This document shows positions 47,043-58,451 of a stretch of 60,000 nucleotides of DNA, piece after piece (positions within the stretch are counted from its first letter, which is position 1; each line of letters opens with the position of its first letter). The stretch spans positions 13,253,118 through 13,313,117 of the forward strand of contig NC_087078.1 of NCBI RefSeq assembly GCF_026151205.1. Reading direction: 5' to 3'. Below the pieces are notes generated by a model. That model searched no databases, had not been told where the DNA came from, and saw only the letters and a program-made list of their open reading frames with translations. The position numbers were made by a program, and so were the translations under genes. The DNA comes from Bolinopsis microptera. Taxonomy: Eukaryota > Ctenophora > Tentaculata > Lobata > Bolinopsidae.

Positions 47043-47543
47043 GCTGTATAACTATAGTCTATAATGCATATTATAATATGATCTACTGATGCAGGCGAAG
47101 CTAGGTCAGGAACGCAGCAATGTGAAGTGTGAACCGACGAAACCGGAAACAGGTAACCAAAGATCTCTGAATTCTCTGGTCCATTATTCAGTTCTGATGT
47201 TTCACACACACATACCTAAAATGAAGTAAATGTTATGAACGGCTATTTTTAAAAGAATACTAGAACTTGTATTATTTTTCTTCCCAATCTATATAATATT
47301 TTCATATTATATAAGATAACTGTATCGAGTGTACTTCTATATAACAAGAATCAGCTCTACAAAAGAGAATTGGAGTTGCTAAAAAATAGCAAAAAAAACC
47401 AAATACATCTAAGTTGAGGTCAAACACAATGAAAAGTTTTCCAATGTGAAATTAATAGAAACATTTCCAACGGAAGTTTTTTAGAGGGTGAGACCTTTTT
47501 TAAATAAATTGACTGTCTAAAACAGAATTGCATATACTGCATA

Positions 47544-49084
47544 GGCTCAATAAAATGTGACCTCCAGATCAGTAAAATTAGGGGCGCTGGGAGAGCTGCA
47601 TAGAGTCCACTAGTATTTAATATTAGCCTGTACTGGCTCAATAAAATGTGACCTCCAGATCAGTAAAATTAGGGGCGCTGGGAGAGCTGCATAGAGTCCA
47701 CTAGTATTTAATATTAGCCTGTACTGGCTCAATAAAATGTGACCTCCAGATCAGTAAAATTAGGGGTGCTGGGAGAGCTGCATAGAGTCCACTAGTATTT
47801 AATATTAGCCTGTACTGGCTCAATAAAATGTGACCTCCAGATCAGTAAAATTAGGGGCGCTGGGAGAGCTGCATAGAGTCCACTAGTATTTAATATTAGC
47901 CTGTACTGGCTCAATAAAATGTGACCTCCAGATCAGTAAAATTAGGGGCGCTGGGAGAGCTGCATAGAGTCCACTAGTATTTAATATTAGCCTGTACTGG
48001 CTCAATAAAATGTGACCTCCAGATCAGTAAAATTAGGGGCGCTGGGAGAGCTGCATAGAGTCCACTAGTATTTAATATTAGCCTGTACTGGCTCAATAAA
48101 ATGTGACCTCCAGATCAGTAAAATTAGGGGCGCTGGGAGAGCTGCATAGAGTCCACTAGTATTTAATATTAGCCTGTACTGGCTCAATAAAATGTGACCT
48201 CCAGATCAGTAAAATTAGGGGCGCTGGGAGAGCTGCATAGAGTCCACTAGTATTTAATATTAGCCTGTACTGGCTCAATAAAATGTGACCTCCAGATCAG
48301 TAAAATTAGGGGTGCTGGGAGAGCTGCATAGAGTCCACTAGTATTTAATATTAGCCTGTACTGGCTCAATAAAATGTGACCTCCAGATCAGTAAAATTAG
48401 GGGCGCTGGGAGAGCTGCATAGAGTCCACTAGTATTTAATATTAGCCTGTACTGGCTCAATAAAATGTGACCTCCAGATCAGTAAAATTAGGGGCGCTGG
48501 GAGAGCTGCATAGAGTCCACTAGTATTTAATATTAGCCTGTACTGGCTCAATAAAATGTGACCTCCAGATCAGTAAAATTAGGGGCGCTGGGAGAGCTGC
48601 ATAGAGTCCACTAGTATTTAATATTAGCCTGTACTGGCTCAATAAAATGTGACCTCCAGATCAGTAAAATTAGGGGCGCTGGGAGAGCTGCATAGAGTCC
48701 ACTAGTATTTAATATTAGCCTGTACTGGCTCAATAAAATGTGACCTCCAGATCAGTAAAATTAGGGGTGCTGGGAGAGCTGCATAGAGTCCACTAGTATT
48801 TAATATTAGCCTGTACTGGCTCAATAAAATGTGACCTCCAGATCAGTAAAATTAGGGGCGCTGGGAGAGCTGCATAGAGTCCACTAGTATTTAATATTAG
48901 CCTGTACTGGCTCAATAAAATGTGACCTCCAGATCAGTAAAATTAGGGGTGCTGGGAGAGCTGCATAGAGTCCACTAGTATTTAATATTAGCCTGTACTG
49001 GCTCAATAAAATGTGACCTCCAGATCAGTAAAATTAGGGGCGCTGGGAGAGCTGCATAGAGTCCACTAGTATTTAATATTAGCC
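47544..49084. repeat. 91-bp satellite, 17 near-identical copies
   Basis: Period exactly 91 bp, starting GGCTCAATAAAATGTGACCT and ending AATATTAGCCTGTACT. The clearest variation is GGGGCGCTGG versus GGGGTGCTGG: the T form occurs in units 3, 9, 14 and 16. The array stops abruptly at AATATTAGCC, followed by CpG-rich unique sequence. Confidence 0.95.
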
Positions 49085-49300
49085 GCTCGGCGCGGCACAG
49101 TAGCGCATCTCGCCGATATAGCTGTGTGAAGCCTCATTGAGTGCGCGGCGCGGCACAGTAACGCATCGCGCTACAAGAATTTATATCACGTTGTGACCCC
49201 CACTGTCGTTTCACTATAGAGTTTCTACGATACAGGGGCAAGGGTGAGCCGCGCACGCGTGCGCAGCGAGTCATACAACTTATGACATGGCGACAAGTAG
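49085..49300. repeat. CpG-rich patch with repeated GCGCGGCACAGTA
   Basis: CGGCGCGGCACAGTAGCGCATC (49,089 on) and GCGGCGCGGCACAGTAACGC (49,143 on) form a short direct repeat. GCGCACGCGTGCGC near 49,249-49,262 is a perfect alternating palindrome able to form Z-DNA. Confidence 0.6.
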
Positions 49301-49415
49301 GAATTGGCGTAAAATTAAAATAAACTCATGATACACAATACAACGCGTTGCATATTTCTTTTCACGCGTGAAAATTTTATATTTTCCCTTATACTCTGTG
49401 TAAAATTACCACAGA

Positions 49416-49519
49416 CTATCATGTTCATAAAGATTGGAGGAATGACAGGCTGATCGTTACTGGGCTGCACTCAGCCTGTCATTCCGCCGAATCTCTATTC
49501 ATGTTTATGAACATGATAG
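49416..49519. mobile_element. MITE-like hairpin, ~104 bp
   Basis: CTATCATGTTCATAAA at the left pairs with TTTATGAACATGATAG at the right. The stem resumes inside as GGAATGACAGGCTGA with TCAGCCTGTCATTCC. Short non-coding terminal-inverted-repeat element or structured RNA gene; no target duplication resolved. Confidence 0.6.
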
Positions 49520-51235
49520 CCTTCACATAGCCATGTGTATACATGTACTGCGTGACGCGCTTGTTTCACAAGTAGAATATATCTATATATTTCCTTTGCC
49601 GCCTTCGGCGGTCGCGCGCTACTGCAAGCGAGAGGGCTCTGGTTAGAGCAAATGATAGCCTAAGGTCCCCAGGTAAGCTGATCACCGCCCGGTAAGGTAG
49701 AAATTGTTATAAATGGTCAAAATGTTTGATTTTTGCGCGTAATTTATTTTTGTTACTTTGATGATATATTAAGTAAAATACAATTTTTAAGTAAAATACA
49801 ATTTTTTATTTTCCACAGAAGAATCAATACATATTGAATTATAAATATTCGATAATTCCATTAATAATCATTAAAATTTGCTTTGTCATTTGTAAAATCA
49901 AAAACGAAAAGCCGTACGCTGAACTGTGAACGCGCGCGGCGTTTTTTCTGCAGCTGCCTAGCTTCAAGCTTGTAGCTGCTAACATCAAAGCCGCCGCGCG
50001 CGCCCAGTGCTGGGGTGCATTCTCATTAACAATTAAACTTGGTCAAAGATAGTTATATACAATTCCTAAATTAAATCAATAATCATGTTAATATGAGTAT
50101 TCAACACTACTCGACAACAAATATTTGCCGGCCCATCAACGATTCAGTCGCCGAAACAAAAATCAAATGTTTGCTTTTTCGTTTCGGGGACTGTTTGAAC
50201 TCAGTACTATATCCGACTAATCATACTTTATAATGGTTAAAATACAAAGTAAAAAGATTTTCCTCGATGGGCCGGCATTCGCATCCGCGAAACGTTTTGA
50301 GTACGACGAACGATGACACCACCACCAGCCGTTAATTAATAAGTCCATGGGTGACGGGATAAAGTTAAAGTTATTATTATTATTTGCAAATTCTTACATA
50401 CATCTAGTATTAACGGGTGATACTCGTAAAATATTTGTTCCATACATCAGGACCGTCGACGAGTCCAACTCGGCGCGCGTCCTGGTAGGTTATAAACCTA
50501 CAAATCTAGTAATAATAGTCGACGATAACTAAGTATCTTCTAATTCTTTTAAATCTGAGTCATATGTAATTGATGTATCGAAAGGATATTCCCTTTTTTA
50601 CCACCTTACCATTCTGATTGATTTTGCACATGACTGGCATGTTTGAACTAGAGAAGGGGTTCCCACAGTGGTAGTTTTATAAACCACTTTTAATTTATTG
50701 TCCTATTATACCTAGTGGTAGTTTTATAGACCACATTTAATTTATTAACTTATTATACTTAGTATTTATTTTTGGTGACTGTATCACCCAGTTTTAACAT
50801 TTGATAATTGTACAGTTTATTGACGACACATTGACTGATTACTGAATGTTATTTTATATTCTAATTTATATTCTAGATATTTTATTTATTTTTCAACAGA
50901 CGACAACTTCCTGTTTTTTTCTTCTATATTAGTTACTCATATCTCTTGTACAGACTGTTTTACAAGGACATTGACAGATGATACTCACATTAGGCATTCA
51001 TTATTGCATCTAAATTATTTCACTTGCATTAGGTCTAGAAATTTATTCTCTGGTTAACAGATTTCAAATGTTTAATTAATTTGTAGTATGACAGTAAGGT
51101 ATATAAGAAGTTATTTAATTTTGCTTGGGCTATTATATTGACTATTGAGGTTTAATGATGATATGGAATTTGAATTTTATATAAATTTACACTATATGGT
51201 TGGGGCATTTTGCATAGTAAATATGGTTACTACTC
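49520..51235. other. Non-coding, nothing firm
   Basis: No supported gene. CGCGCG patches lie near 49,610 and 49,930-50,005. Words GGTAGTTTTATA[A/G]ACCAC recur at about 50,670 and 50,708, a local duplication. Confidence 0.3.
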
Positions 51236-51236
51236 C

Positions 51237-54200
51237 TATATAGGGGGGGGGGGGTGTCACGTCCGTCATAGGCGGACATAGGCGGACATAGGCGGACATA
51301 GACGGACATAGACGGACATAGGCGGACATAGACGGACATTAGCGGACATTAATGGACACCTAAATTGCTAAATAAAATGTTCAATTTTTGCTGTTATAGG
51401 GGGATCATGTTTTTTGTCCGTTCGGTACCCTAAAAAAACGGACAAAAAATAGAGCGGACAAAAACGGACAAAAATGGAAATAACATTTAGATGCTTCCTC
51501 CTCCTACTCTTCCTCCTCCTCCTCCTGGGTCTTCCTGATCTTCCTCAGTCCTCTTCCTCCTCCCCTCCTCAGTCCTCCTACTACTCCTCCTCCTCGTCCT
51601 CAGTCCTCCTCATCAGTCCTCAACAGTCCTCCTCCTCCCCAGTCCTCCTCCTCCTCCTGAGTCCTCCTCCTGGGTCCTCCTCCTCCTCTTCATCCTCCTC
51701 CTCTTCCATCCTTCTCCTCAGTCCTCCATCCTCCTCCTCAGTCCTCCCCCAGTCCCCCTCCTCCTCCTATTCAGTCCTCCTCCTTCTCCTCCTCCTCATC
51801 AGTCCTCCTCCTTCTCAGTCCTCCTCAGTCCTCCTCCTCCTCCTCCTGAGTCCTCCTCCTCCTCCTCCTCTTCCCTCTCAGTCATCCTCCTCAGCCATCC
51901 TCCTCAGTCCTCCTGGGTCCTCCTCCTGGGTCCTCCTCCTCCTGGGTCCTCCTCCTCTTCATCCTCCTCCTCTTCCTCCTCGGTCCTCAGTCCTCCTCCT
52001 CAGTCCTCCTCATCCTTCTCATCAGTCCTCCTCCTCCTCAGTCCTCTCCCAGTCCCCCTCCTTCTCCTCCTCCTATTCAGTCCTCCTCCTCCTCCTCAGT
52101 TCTCCTCAGTCCTCCTTCTTATTTCTCCTAAGTCCTCCTCCTGAGTCCTCCTCCTTCTCTTACTCCTGAGTCCTCCTCCTCAGTCCTCCTCCTCCTCCCT
52201 TTCAGTCATCCTCCTCAGCCATCCTTCTCAGCCATCCTCCTCAGTACTCCTCAGTCCTCCTCCTTCTCAGTCATCGTCAGTCCTCCTCGTCAGTCCTCCT
52301 CAGTCCTCCTCCTCCTCCTGGGTCCTCCTCCTCCTCGGTCCTCCTCCTGGGTCTTCCCAATCCTCCCCAGTCCTCTTCCTCCTCCCCTCCTCAGTCCTCC
52401 TCCACCGTTCGGTACCCTATATTTTCAAAACGGACAAAAAATAGAGCGGACAAAAACGGACAAAAATGGAAATAACATTTAGATGCTTCCTCCTCCTACT
52501 CTTCCTCCTCCTCCTCCTGGGTCTTCCTGATCTTCCTCAGTCCTCTTCCTCCTCCCCTCCTCAGTCCTCCTCCTACTCCTCATCCTCGTCCTCTGTCCTC
52601 CTCGTCAGTCCTCAACAGTCCTCCTCCTCCCCAGTCCTCCTCCTCCTGAGTCCTCGTCCTGGGTCCTCCTCCTCCTCTTCATCCTCCTCCTCTTCCTCCT
52701 CAGTCATCAGTCCTCCTCAGTCCTCCTCCTCATCCTTCTCCTCAGTCCTTCATCCTCCTCCTCAGTCCTCCCCCAGTCCCCCTCATCCTCCTCCTATTCA
52801 GTCCTCCTCCTCCTCCTCCTCCTCCTCCTTCTCAGTCCTCCTTAGTCCTCCTCCTTCTCCTCCTGAGTCCTCCTCCTCCTCCTCTTCCCTCTCGGTCATC
52901 CTCCTCAGCTTTCCTCCTCAGTCCTCCTCCTCAGTCCTCCTTCTCCTGGGTCCTCCTCCTCCTCTTCATCCTCCTCCTCTTCCTCCTCGGTCCTCAGTCC
53001 TCCTCCTCATCCTTCTCATCAGTCCTCCTCCTCCTCAGTCCTCTCCCAGTCCCCCTCCTTCTCCTCCTCCTATTCAGTCCTCCTCCTCCTCCTCAGTTCT
53101 CCTCAGTCCTCCTTCTCATTTCTCCGAAGTCCTCCTCCTGAGTCCTCCTCCTCCTCTTCCTCCTGAGTCCTCCTCCTCCTCCCTCTCAGTCATCCTTCTC
53201 AGCCATCCTCCTCAACCATCCTCCTCAGCCATCCTCCTCAGCCATCCTCCTCAGTACTCCTCAGTCCTCCACCGTTCGGTACCCTATATTTTCAAAACGG
53301 ACAAAAAATAGAGCGGACAAAACGGACAAAATGGACAAAAACGGACAAAAATGGAAATAACATTTAGATGCTTCCTCCTCCTACTCTTCCTCCTCCTCCT
53401 CCTGGGTCTTCCTGATCTTCCTCAGTCCTCTTCCTCCTCCCCTCCTCAGTCCTCCTCCTACTCCTCCTCCTCGTCCTCAGTCCTCCTCATCAGTCCTCAA
53501 CAGTCCTCAACAGTCCTCCTCCTCCCCAGTCCTCCTCCTCCTGAGTCCTCGTCCTGGGTCCTCGTCCTGGGTCCTCCTCCTCCTCTTCATCCTCCTCCTC
53601 TTCCTCCTCAGTCCTCAGTCCTCCTCAGTCCTCCTCAGTCCTCCTCCTCATCCTTCTCCTCAGTCCTTCATCCTCCTCCTCAGTCCTCCCCCAGTCCCCC
53701 TCATCCTCCTCCTATTCAGTCCTCCTCCTCCTCCTCCTCCTCTTCAGTCCTCCTCCTTCTCAGTCCTCCTTAGTCCTCCTCCTTCTCCTCCTCCTCCTCC
53801 TCCTCTTCCCTCTCGGTCATCCTCCTCAGCCATTCTCCTTAGTCCTCCTCAGTCCTCCTCCTCAGTCCTCCTCCTCCTGGGTCCTCCTCCTCCTCTTCAT
53901 CCTCCTCCTCTTCCTCCTCGGTCCTCATCCTCAGTCCTCCTCCTCATCCTTCTCATCAGTCCTCCTCCTGCTCAGTCCTCTCCCAGTCCCCCTCCTTCTC
54001 CTCCTCCTATTCAGTCCTCCTCCTCAGTTCTCCTCAGTCCTCCTTCTCATTTCTCCTAAGTCCTCCTCCTGAGTCCTCCTCCTCTTCCTCCTGAGTCCTC
54101 CTCCTCCTCCCTCTCAGTCATCCTCCTCAGCCATCCTCCTCAGCCATCCTCCTCAGTACTCCTCAGTCCTCCTCCTTCTCAGTCATCGTCAGTCCTCCTC

Positions 54201-54916
54201 CTCAGTCTTCCTCAGTCCTCCTCCTCCTTCTGGGTCCTCCTCCTCCTCCTCCTCCTGGGTCCTCCTAGTCCTCCTGGGTCTTCCTGATCCTCCCCAGTCC
54301 TCTTCCTCCTCCCCTCCTTAGTCCTCCTCCTCGTCCTCAGTTCTCCTCATCAGTCCTCAACAGTCCTCCTCCTCCCCAGTCCTCCTCCTCCTCCTGGGGC
54401 CTTTTCCTGGGTCCTCCTCCTGGGTCCTCCTCCTCCTAGGTCCTCCTTCTCCTCCTCAGTCCTTCTCATCCTCCTCCTCAGTCCTCTTCCTCCTCTTCCT
54501 CCTCCTCCTCCTCAGTCCTCTTCCTCCTCTTCCTCCTCCTCCTCCCTCTCAGCCATCCTCCTCAGCCATCCTCCTCAGCCATCCTCCTCAGTCCTCTTCA
54601 GTCCTCCTCCTCAGTCCTCCTCCTCCTCAGTCATCCTCCTCAGTTCTCCTCCTCCTCCACCTAGGTCCTCCTTCTGGGAAAAATTCTCAAAATGTTTGTC
54701 CGCTAATGTCCACCAATGTCCACCAATGTCCGTCCGAGTCCGCCAATGTCCGTCCGGGTCCGCAAATGTCCGTCCGAGTCCGCCAATGTCCGTCCGAGTC
54801 CGCCAATGTCCGTCCGTGTCCGCCAATGTCCCAAAAAACACGTCCGTTGTCTCATAGAATCCAAAAAGGACAGGACATAGGCGGACATAGACGGACATGA
54901 CACCCCCCCCTATATA
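51237..54916. mobile_element. Inverted-repeat element filled with CCT-rich minisatellite
   Basis: The left end TATATAGGGG...GTGTCACGTCCGTC and the right end GACGGACATGACAC...CCCCTATATA are inverted copies. Inside each end are matching subterminal arrays: GGCGGACATA units at 51,269-51,350 and, inverted, ATGTCCGTCCGAGTCCGCCA units at 54,700-54,830. Between them lies 3.2 kb of TCCTCCTCAG-type repeat. No transposase. Confidence 0.65.
51419..54670. repeat. CCT-rich minisatellite in three macro-repeats
   Basis: Each macro-repeat begins with a leader GTTCGGTACCCTA, then GCGGACAAAAACGGACAAAA, then ATGGAAATAACATTTAGATG. Leaders start at about 51,419, 52,407 and 53,274. The body is TCCTCCTCC, CAGTCCTCC and GGGTCCTCC words. 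The G-rich strand (GGAGGA) can form triplex or quadruplex DNA. Ser/Leu/Pro frames here are not genes. Confidence 0.9.
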
Positions 54917-55399
54917 TCATATTATTTGATTGGTATTCGATTTCTAATTATTTCCCTAGGAATATGATTATTATATCTCAATTTGGCTTTAGGTAGGGTG
55001 CCCCGCTAAAAGAACTGGATTCTTCCAGGAAGCATCCCGTGCACAGAGCTTGGTCTACATATATATTAAATTATTAACCATTCATTCTGTATGTGCACGA
55101 CAATTTATTTCAATCAATCAATATCTAGGCAAATTGAGATCCTTGACTGAAGCCTGCAGTCAAGAAGCCTCAATAGAAGTTACAGTTGCAGTATGGTGAT
55201 GTAATACTGTAATAGTAGTTTCTAGCAAAATTTGAAGATATTGATAATGATTTTAAGTTTAATAACACTACTTTTAAGATAAAACGTATACCCAGCATGA
55301 CAGCATTTAATCTCAACATCCCAGAAATGTACCTTGTGCTTGAAAAGATATCGGTAATACTAATGCAGAGAGTTAAACCGAATACACTACAGAGAAGCT
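54917..55399. other. Non-coding, nothing recognised
   Basis: AT-rich sequence between the CCT-rich element and a LINE fragment. Confidence 0.3.
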
Positions 55400-55640
55400 C
55401 TAACTATGCTCACCAAATTTAGAATTAAAATATCTGAACATTTCTTGCAGACAGGTTGGAGCCAATCCTAGCAAGGACTTGTGAAAAAGTAGTAAGATTT
55501 TGAATACAATCCTTTTCTTTATATCCAACCAGTAAAGATTGATCAGGTCATCCTCAACATGGTTGTTTTTATATTTCTCAGAGTCTAACAAGTGACTATG
55601 TGAGTGGGCGGGCTGCAGCACTCTAGTTGTCGGAACCTAT
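55400..55640 (-). pseudogene. LINE RT C-terminal fragment
   Basis: Minus-strand frame DDLINLYWLDIKKRIVFKIL, LLFHKSLLGLAPTCLQEM follows the LINE pattern L-x-WL-x-x-x-x-RI-x-FK-x-LLL-x-x-K-x-LxGLAP-x-YL. Both sides are truncated or frameshifted. Confidence 0.65.
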
Positions 55641-55790
55641 CTACAGTAACAACTATCTGTTTGGTCTACTGAGAAACCTTTTGGTAGATCCATGAGCACT
55701 CAACAACTATGATGACGAAGTATCTTGCTGTCCTGTTTGTCAAAGAATTTATTGAGCAATTACAGTTATCCAGACATGCCACAAATAGAA

Positions 55791-55815
55791 GGGGGGGGGG
55801 GGGGGGGGGGGGGGG
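55791..55815. repeat. G25 homopolymer
   Basis: An uninterrupted run of 25 G, next to the left end of a MITE-like element. Length is likely imprecise in any assembly. Confidence 0.9.
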
Positions 55816-55819
55816 TTCT

Positions 55820-56112
55820 CTACACTTTCTACACAGGCAAAAGCGTAGTATAAAAAAGTGTAGTGTAAAATAGCCTAAAAAGTCTCAAAAAGTGACTTTT
55901 TTCTCACCAAAGGTATGTTTTACCACTGTTTTGCCTTTGGAAATGTACTATGTGAAGACTGATGGGAAAATAACCGTAAATAATAGTAAAAAAGAAGATT
56001 TTGAGAAGATGAATTGGTTTAGTGTAATTTTAGTTGTAAAAAAGTGTAATTTAGTGTATCTTTTTTACTACCCTTTTTACTACACCGTACACAAAAAAAG
56101 GCAAAAGTGTAG
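55820..56112. mobile_element. ~293-bp MITE-like element
   Basis: Ends CTACACTTT and AAAGTGTAG are inverted. Inside, GTGTAGTGTAAAA and TTTTTACTACACCGTACAC form further inverted matches, and GGCAAAAG occurs near both ends. No coding. Confidence 0.5.
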
Positions 56113-57152
56113 TAATTAACAAATTGTTCAGGTCAATTGAGGTTATTCCGACTTAGATGCTTTTTAGTTTCAATTAGTTTTCCCAAGAATGTAAGGTTAG
56201 AGACACATCTCCACTATTGTCAACTTTGCAAACCACACTAAACGCTTAATGGTGCAAGAGGAGTTGGACCAGACAGGTGTAACATAGCGACTACTTTAAC
56301 GCCGTCTTATTTCGCCTCTCTCTTCCACACTCAACCACCACTTAAGCGTTCATCTATGACACACCCCACAACACTTACCATCATCCTTGATTACACATCT
56401 TGATTCCACCGGCATCCTCCCACAGGACTGCCATACCCCAGAGGTAGGCAAAGCATTCATATGCTATCCTCTCGTGGGCCAAGCAGGCCCAGCCTCTCTT
56501 TAAAAAATTATTTTTAAAAAAGTTAGAGACTGTACATGTAGTTTTTAAAGATCCTGATATTCATTGAAAACTAGTGTGTTGTAGCTTATGATTCCAGACA
56601 AATTGGCATGTACCGTACCTATGCAGGAGTCGGTAAAAACCCCCAATTTTATGTTAAAGATTATATGTTTTATAAATATCATATATATTGGAGCTTCTGC
56701 TTCAAAAATGGAGGGTATCGTGACACTTTTCACTGGTAACTGATTGGGTCCAATGATAGAACATTCTGAAAACAACTTCAATTCAGGGGTGGCATCTTGG
56801 AGCGTAAGGGTGGCACTTATGCAGTGTATGTTATACTACTGCCTGGAGTTCAAAACTACTGATAATGTTACTAATTGAGTTTGATTTCACCAAAATTTAT
56901 CTAAATCAAAATTCTAACTTCACAATCAAATATCCCAAGATTACCCTCCATTTACCATCTTACATCAGCCAATTCGAGTGAAATATTTATGATTACAATG
57001 CAAATACATTTAAATTTCTCAACTGGAAGTTATAAATATTAAAAAATGTTATGAAACACAAAATCATCTTGTTCCTATGATATTAACCTGATAGCTCTGG
57101 TAATGTTCTGTAACATTTCCATTTATTTAACTCACTGTTTTCCCCCACTTAG
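56113..57152. other. Upstream of OGDH, nothing recognised
   Basis: Non-coding. Would contain the OGDH first intron or promoter; no core promoter element can be picked out. Confidence 0.3.
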
Positions 57153-57343
57153 TTGTTGTAGATGCTTGGATAACAATGTATGCTGTGAGAGGAAAACTGC
57201 TCCGATGTATACCAGTACGTCATGTGCTGCGTACAGCATTCAAGTCGAGTGCTGCAGCGGAACCCTTCCTCAACGGATCATCCTCCACTTATGTTGAGGA
57301 CATGTATGAGAGCTGGAGAGAAGATCCGTCCAGTGTACACAAA
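57153..57343 (+). CDS. ogdh: 2-oxoglutarate dehydrogenase E1, exon with start codon
   Basis: OGDH is the thiamine-diphosphate E1 subunit of the mitochondrial 2-oxoglutarate dehydrogenase complex, which converts 2-oxoglutarate towards succinyl-CoA in the citric acid cycle. A candidate acceptor (CCCCCACTTAG) ends at 57,152. The ATG at 57,176 gives 56 codons to the donor at 57,344. Residues 1-25 are Arg/Lys-rich without acidic residues ([20 protein letters not shown]), a typical mitochondrial presequence. [20 protein letters not shown] then [11 protein letters not shown] is the conserved N-terminal signature that binds within the complex. The exon ends in phase 0. If the acceptor is used, a 5' untranslated exon lies upstream. 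Confidence 0.9.
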
Positions 57344-57799
57344 GTAATGTTTTTTATTTCACTTTTTTGTTACTGAGGCTCATTTTGTGGTATTAAGACA
57401 AAGTGATAGTTGGTATTTTATTAAAGATTGCACAAGCCAACTATTAACAAAATCATGACCATTTTATTTCTCAAAAGTATGCTATATTTTAAATCAGATA
57501 TATCTATAAAATCAAGAAGCATCATTAAAAAACATGCAAAACTTTAAATTATGCTATTTTAGGAATTCCAAAACTTTTATCGATAGAACTATTGCATTGT
57601 GTACAAACATTGTACGAATTGACTTCCCTGTCCATGAATATAAAGTATTAAGTATGGCAGCTGCAGATGACTAATATTTAATTGTTCACACCATATCCAC
57701 TATCCAGTCATTGATGAGGAAGATTATTTTCCATAGCCTCCATTAATCTCGTAACGGTATTACAAAACATTCAACTGATAACGGAAGATCAAATTACAG
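57344..57799 (+). other. OGDH intron
   Basis: Starts GTAATG and ends AATTACAG, phase 0. No repeat or gene inside recognised. Confidence 0.8.
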
Positions 57800-58015
57800 T
57801 CGTGGCAAATCTTCTTCTCCCGGACGGAAGGAGGAGCAGGACCTGGAGAAGCGCATGTTTCAGCACCCAACATGCCTGTCTATCCCATGTTCGCACCAAG
57901 CGCTGCAGTTCCAATGACGGAAGCTTCGGCTGGCGATGCAATACAAAGCACCAGAGCCGGACAGAGTATGATTCTGAAACATCACAACTTTCAACGATTA
58001 CTGAGAGCATATCAG
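57800..58015 (+). CDS. ogdh: 2-oxoglutarate dehydrogenase E1, second visible coding exon
   Basis: 72 codons in phase 0, from acceptor AAATTACAG to donor GTTAAT. Reads SWQIFFSRTEGGAGPGEAHV, then a Pro/Ala/Met-rich linker (APNMPVYPMFAPSAAVPMTE), then QSMILKHHNFQRLLRAYQ. It corresponds to the region of animal OGDH between the N-terminal SVHKSWD-like segment and the RAYQ helix. The linker is variable in the family. Continues directly in frame from the first exon (SVHK-SW). Confidence 0.9.
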
Positions 58016-58348
58016 GTTAATGTAACCCGCTCTAGATTGTGTTGTAAAACATTGTGGATTATTGTAATTGTGATTATAATTATTGTAATTATAATCAAAA
58101 TAAGAATAAGAATAAGAAAATAATTATAATTATAATTAGATGATTCAACAAGTTGTGAAACGTTATAAAATCAGTTTTATAAACTACTAACAGAATATAC
58201 TAATAAAACTTATAGATTAAATTAATATGGATTATCTTGACGATTTATAAAGTTATAATTGTAAAAATAATAATAAATCATTGACTACAGTTCGTAATTT
58301 TCTGTCCATTTCAAAAAGTATTTTTTATTAATGATCATTTCTCTGCAG

Positions 58349-58451
58349 TCTTCTGGCCATCACATAGCGAAGTTGGATCCACTTGGTATTGGCTCTGCGG
58401 ATCTTGACAGCACGGTCCCAGATATACTCACTCTGGAATACTACAACTTTA
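58349..58451 (+). CDS. ogdh: 2-oxoglutarate dehydrogenase E1, third visible coding exon
   Basis: Acceptor TTTCTCTGCAG, donor GTAAGT; 34 codons plus one base, so the next exon starts in phase 1 and lies beyond the window. Reads SSGHHIAKLDPLGIGSADLD then STVPDILTLEYYNF, the conserved GHH-x-A-x-LDPLGI block of OGDH. In most animal OGDH proteins the residue before GHH is Arg (RGHH); here it is Ser. That could be lineage variation or an alternative exon. Confidence 0.9.

Noticed and set aside
47544-49084. CRISPR-like array
   Set aside because: There are no spacers: the whole 91-bp unit is repeated, and the context is eukaryotic.
51474-53773. Three long Ser/Leu/Pro frames with signal-peptide-like starts
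   Set aside because: They are translations of the TCCTCC minisatellite; the shared start comes from the repeated leader and there is no gene-like composition or splice context.
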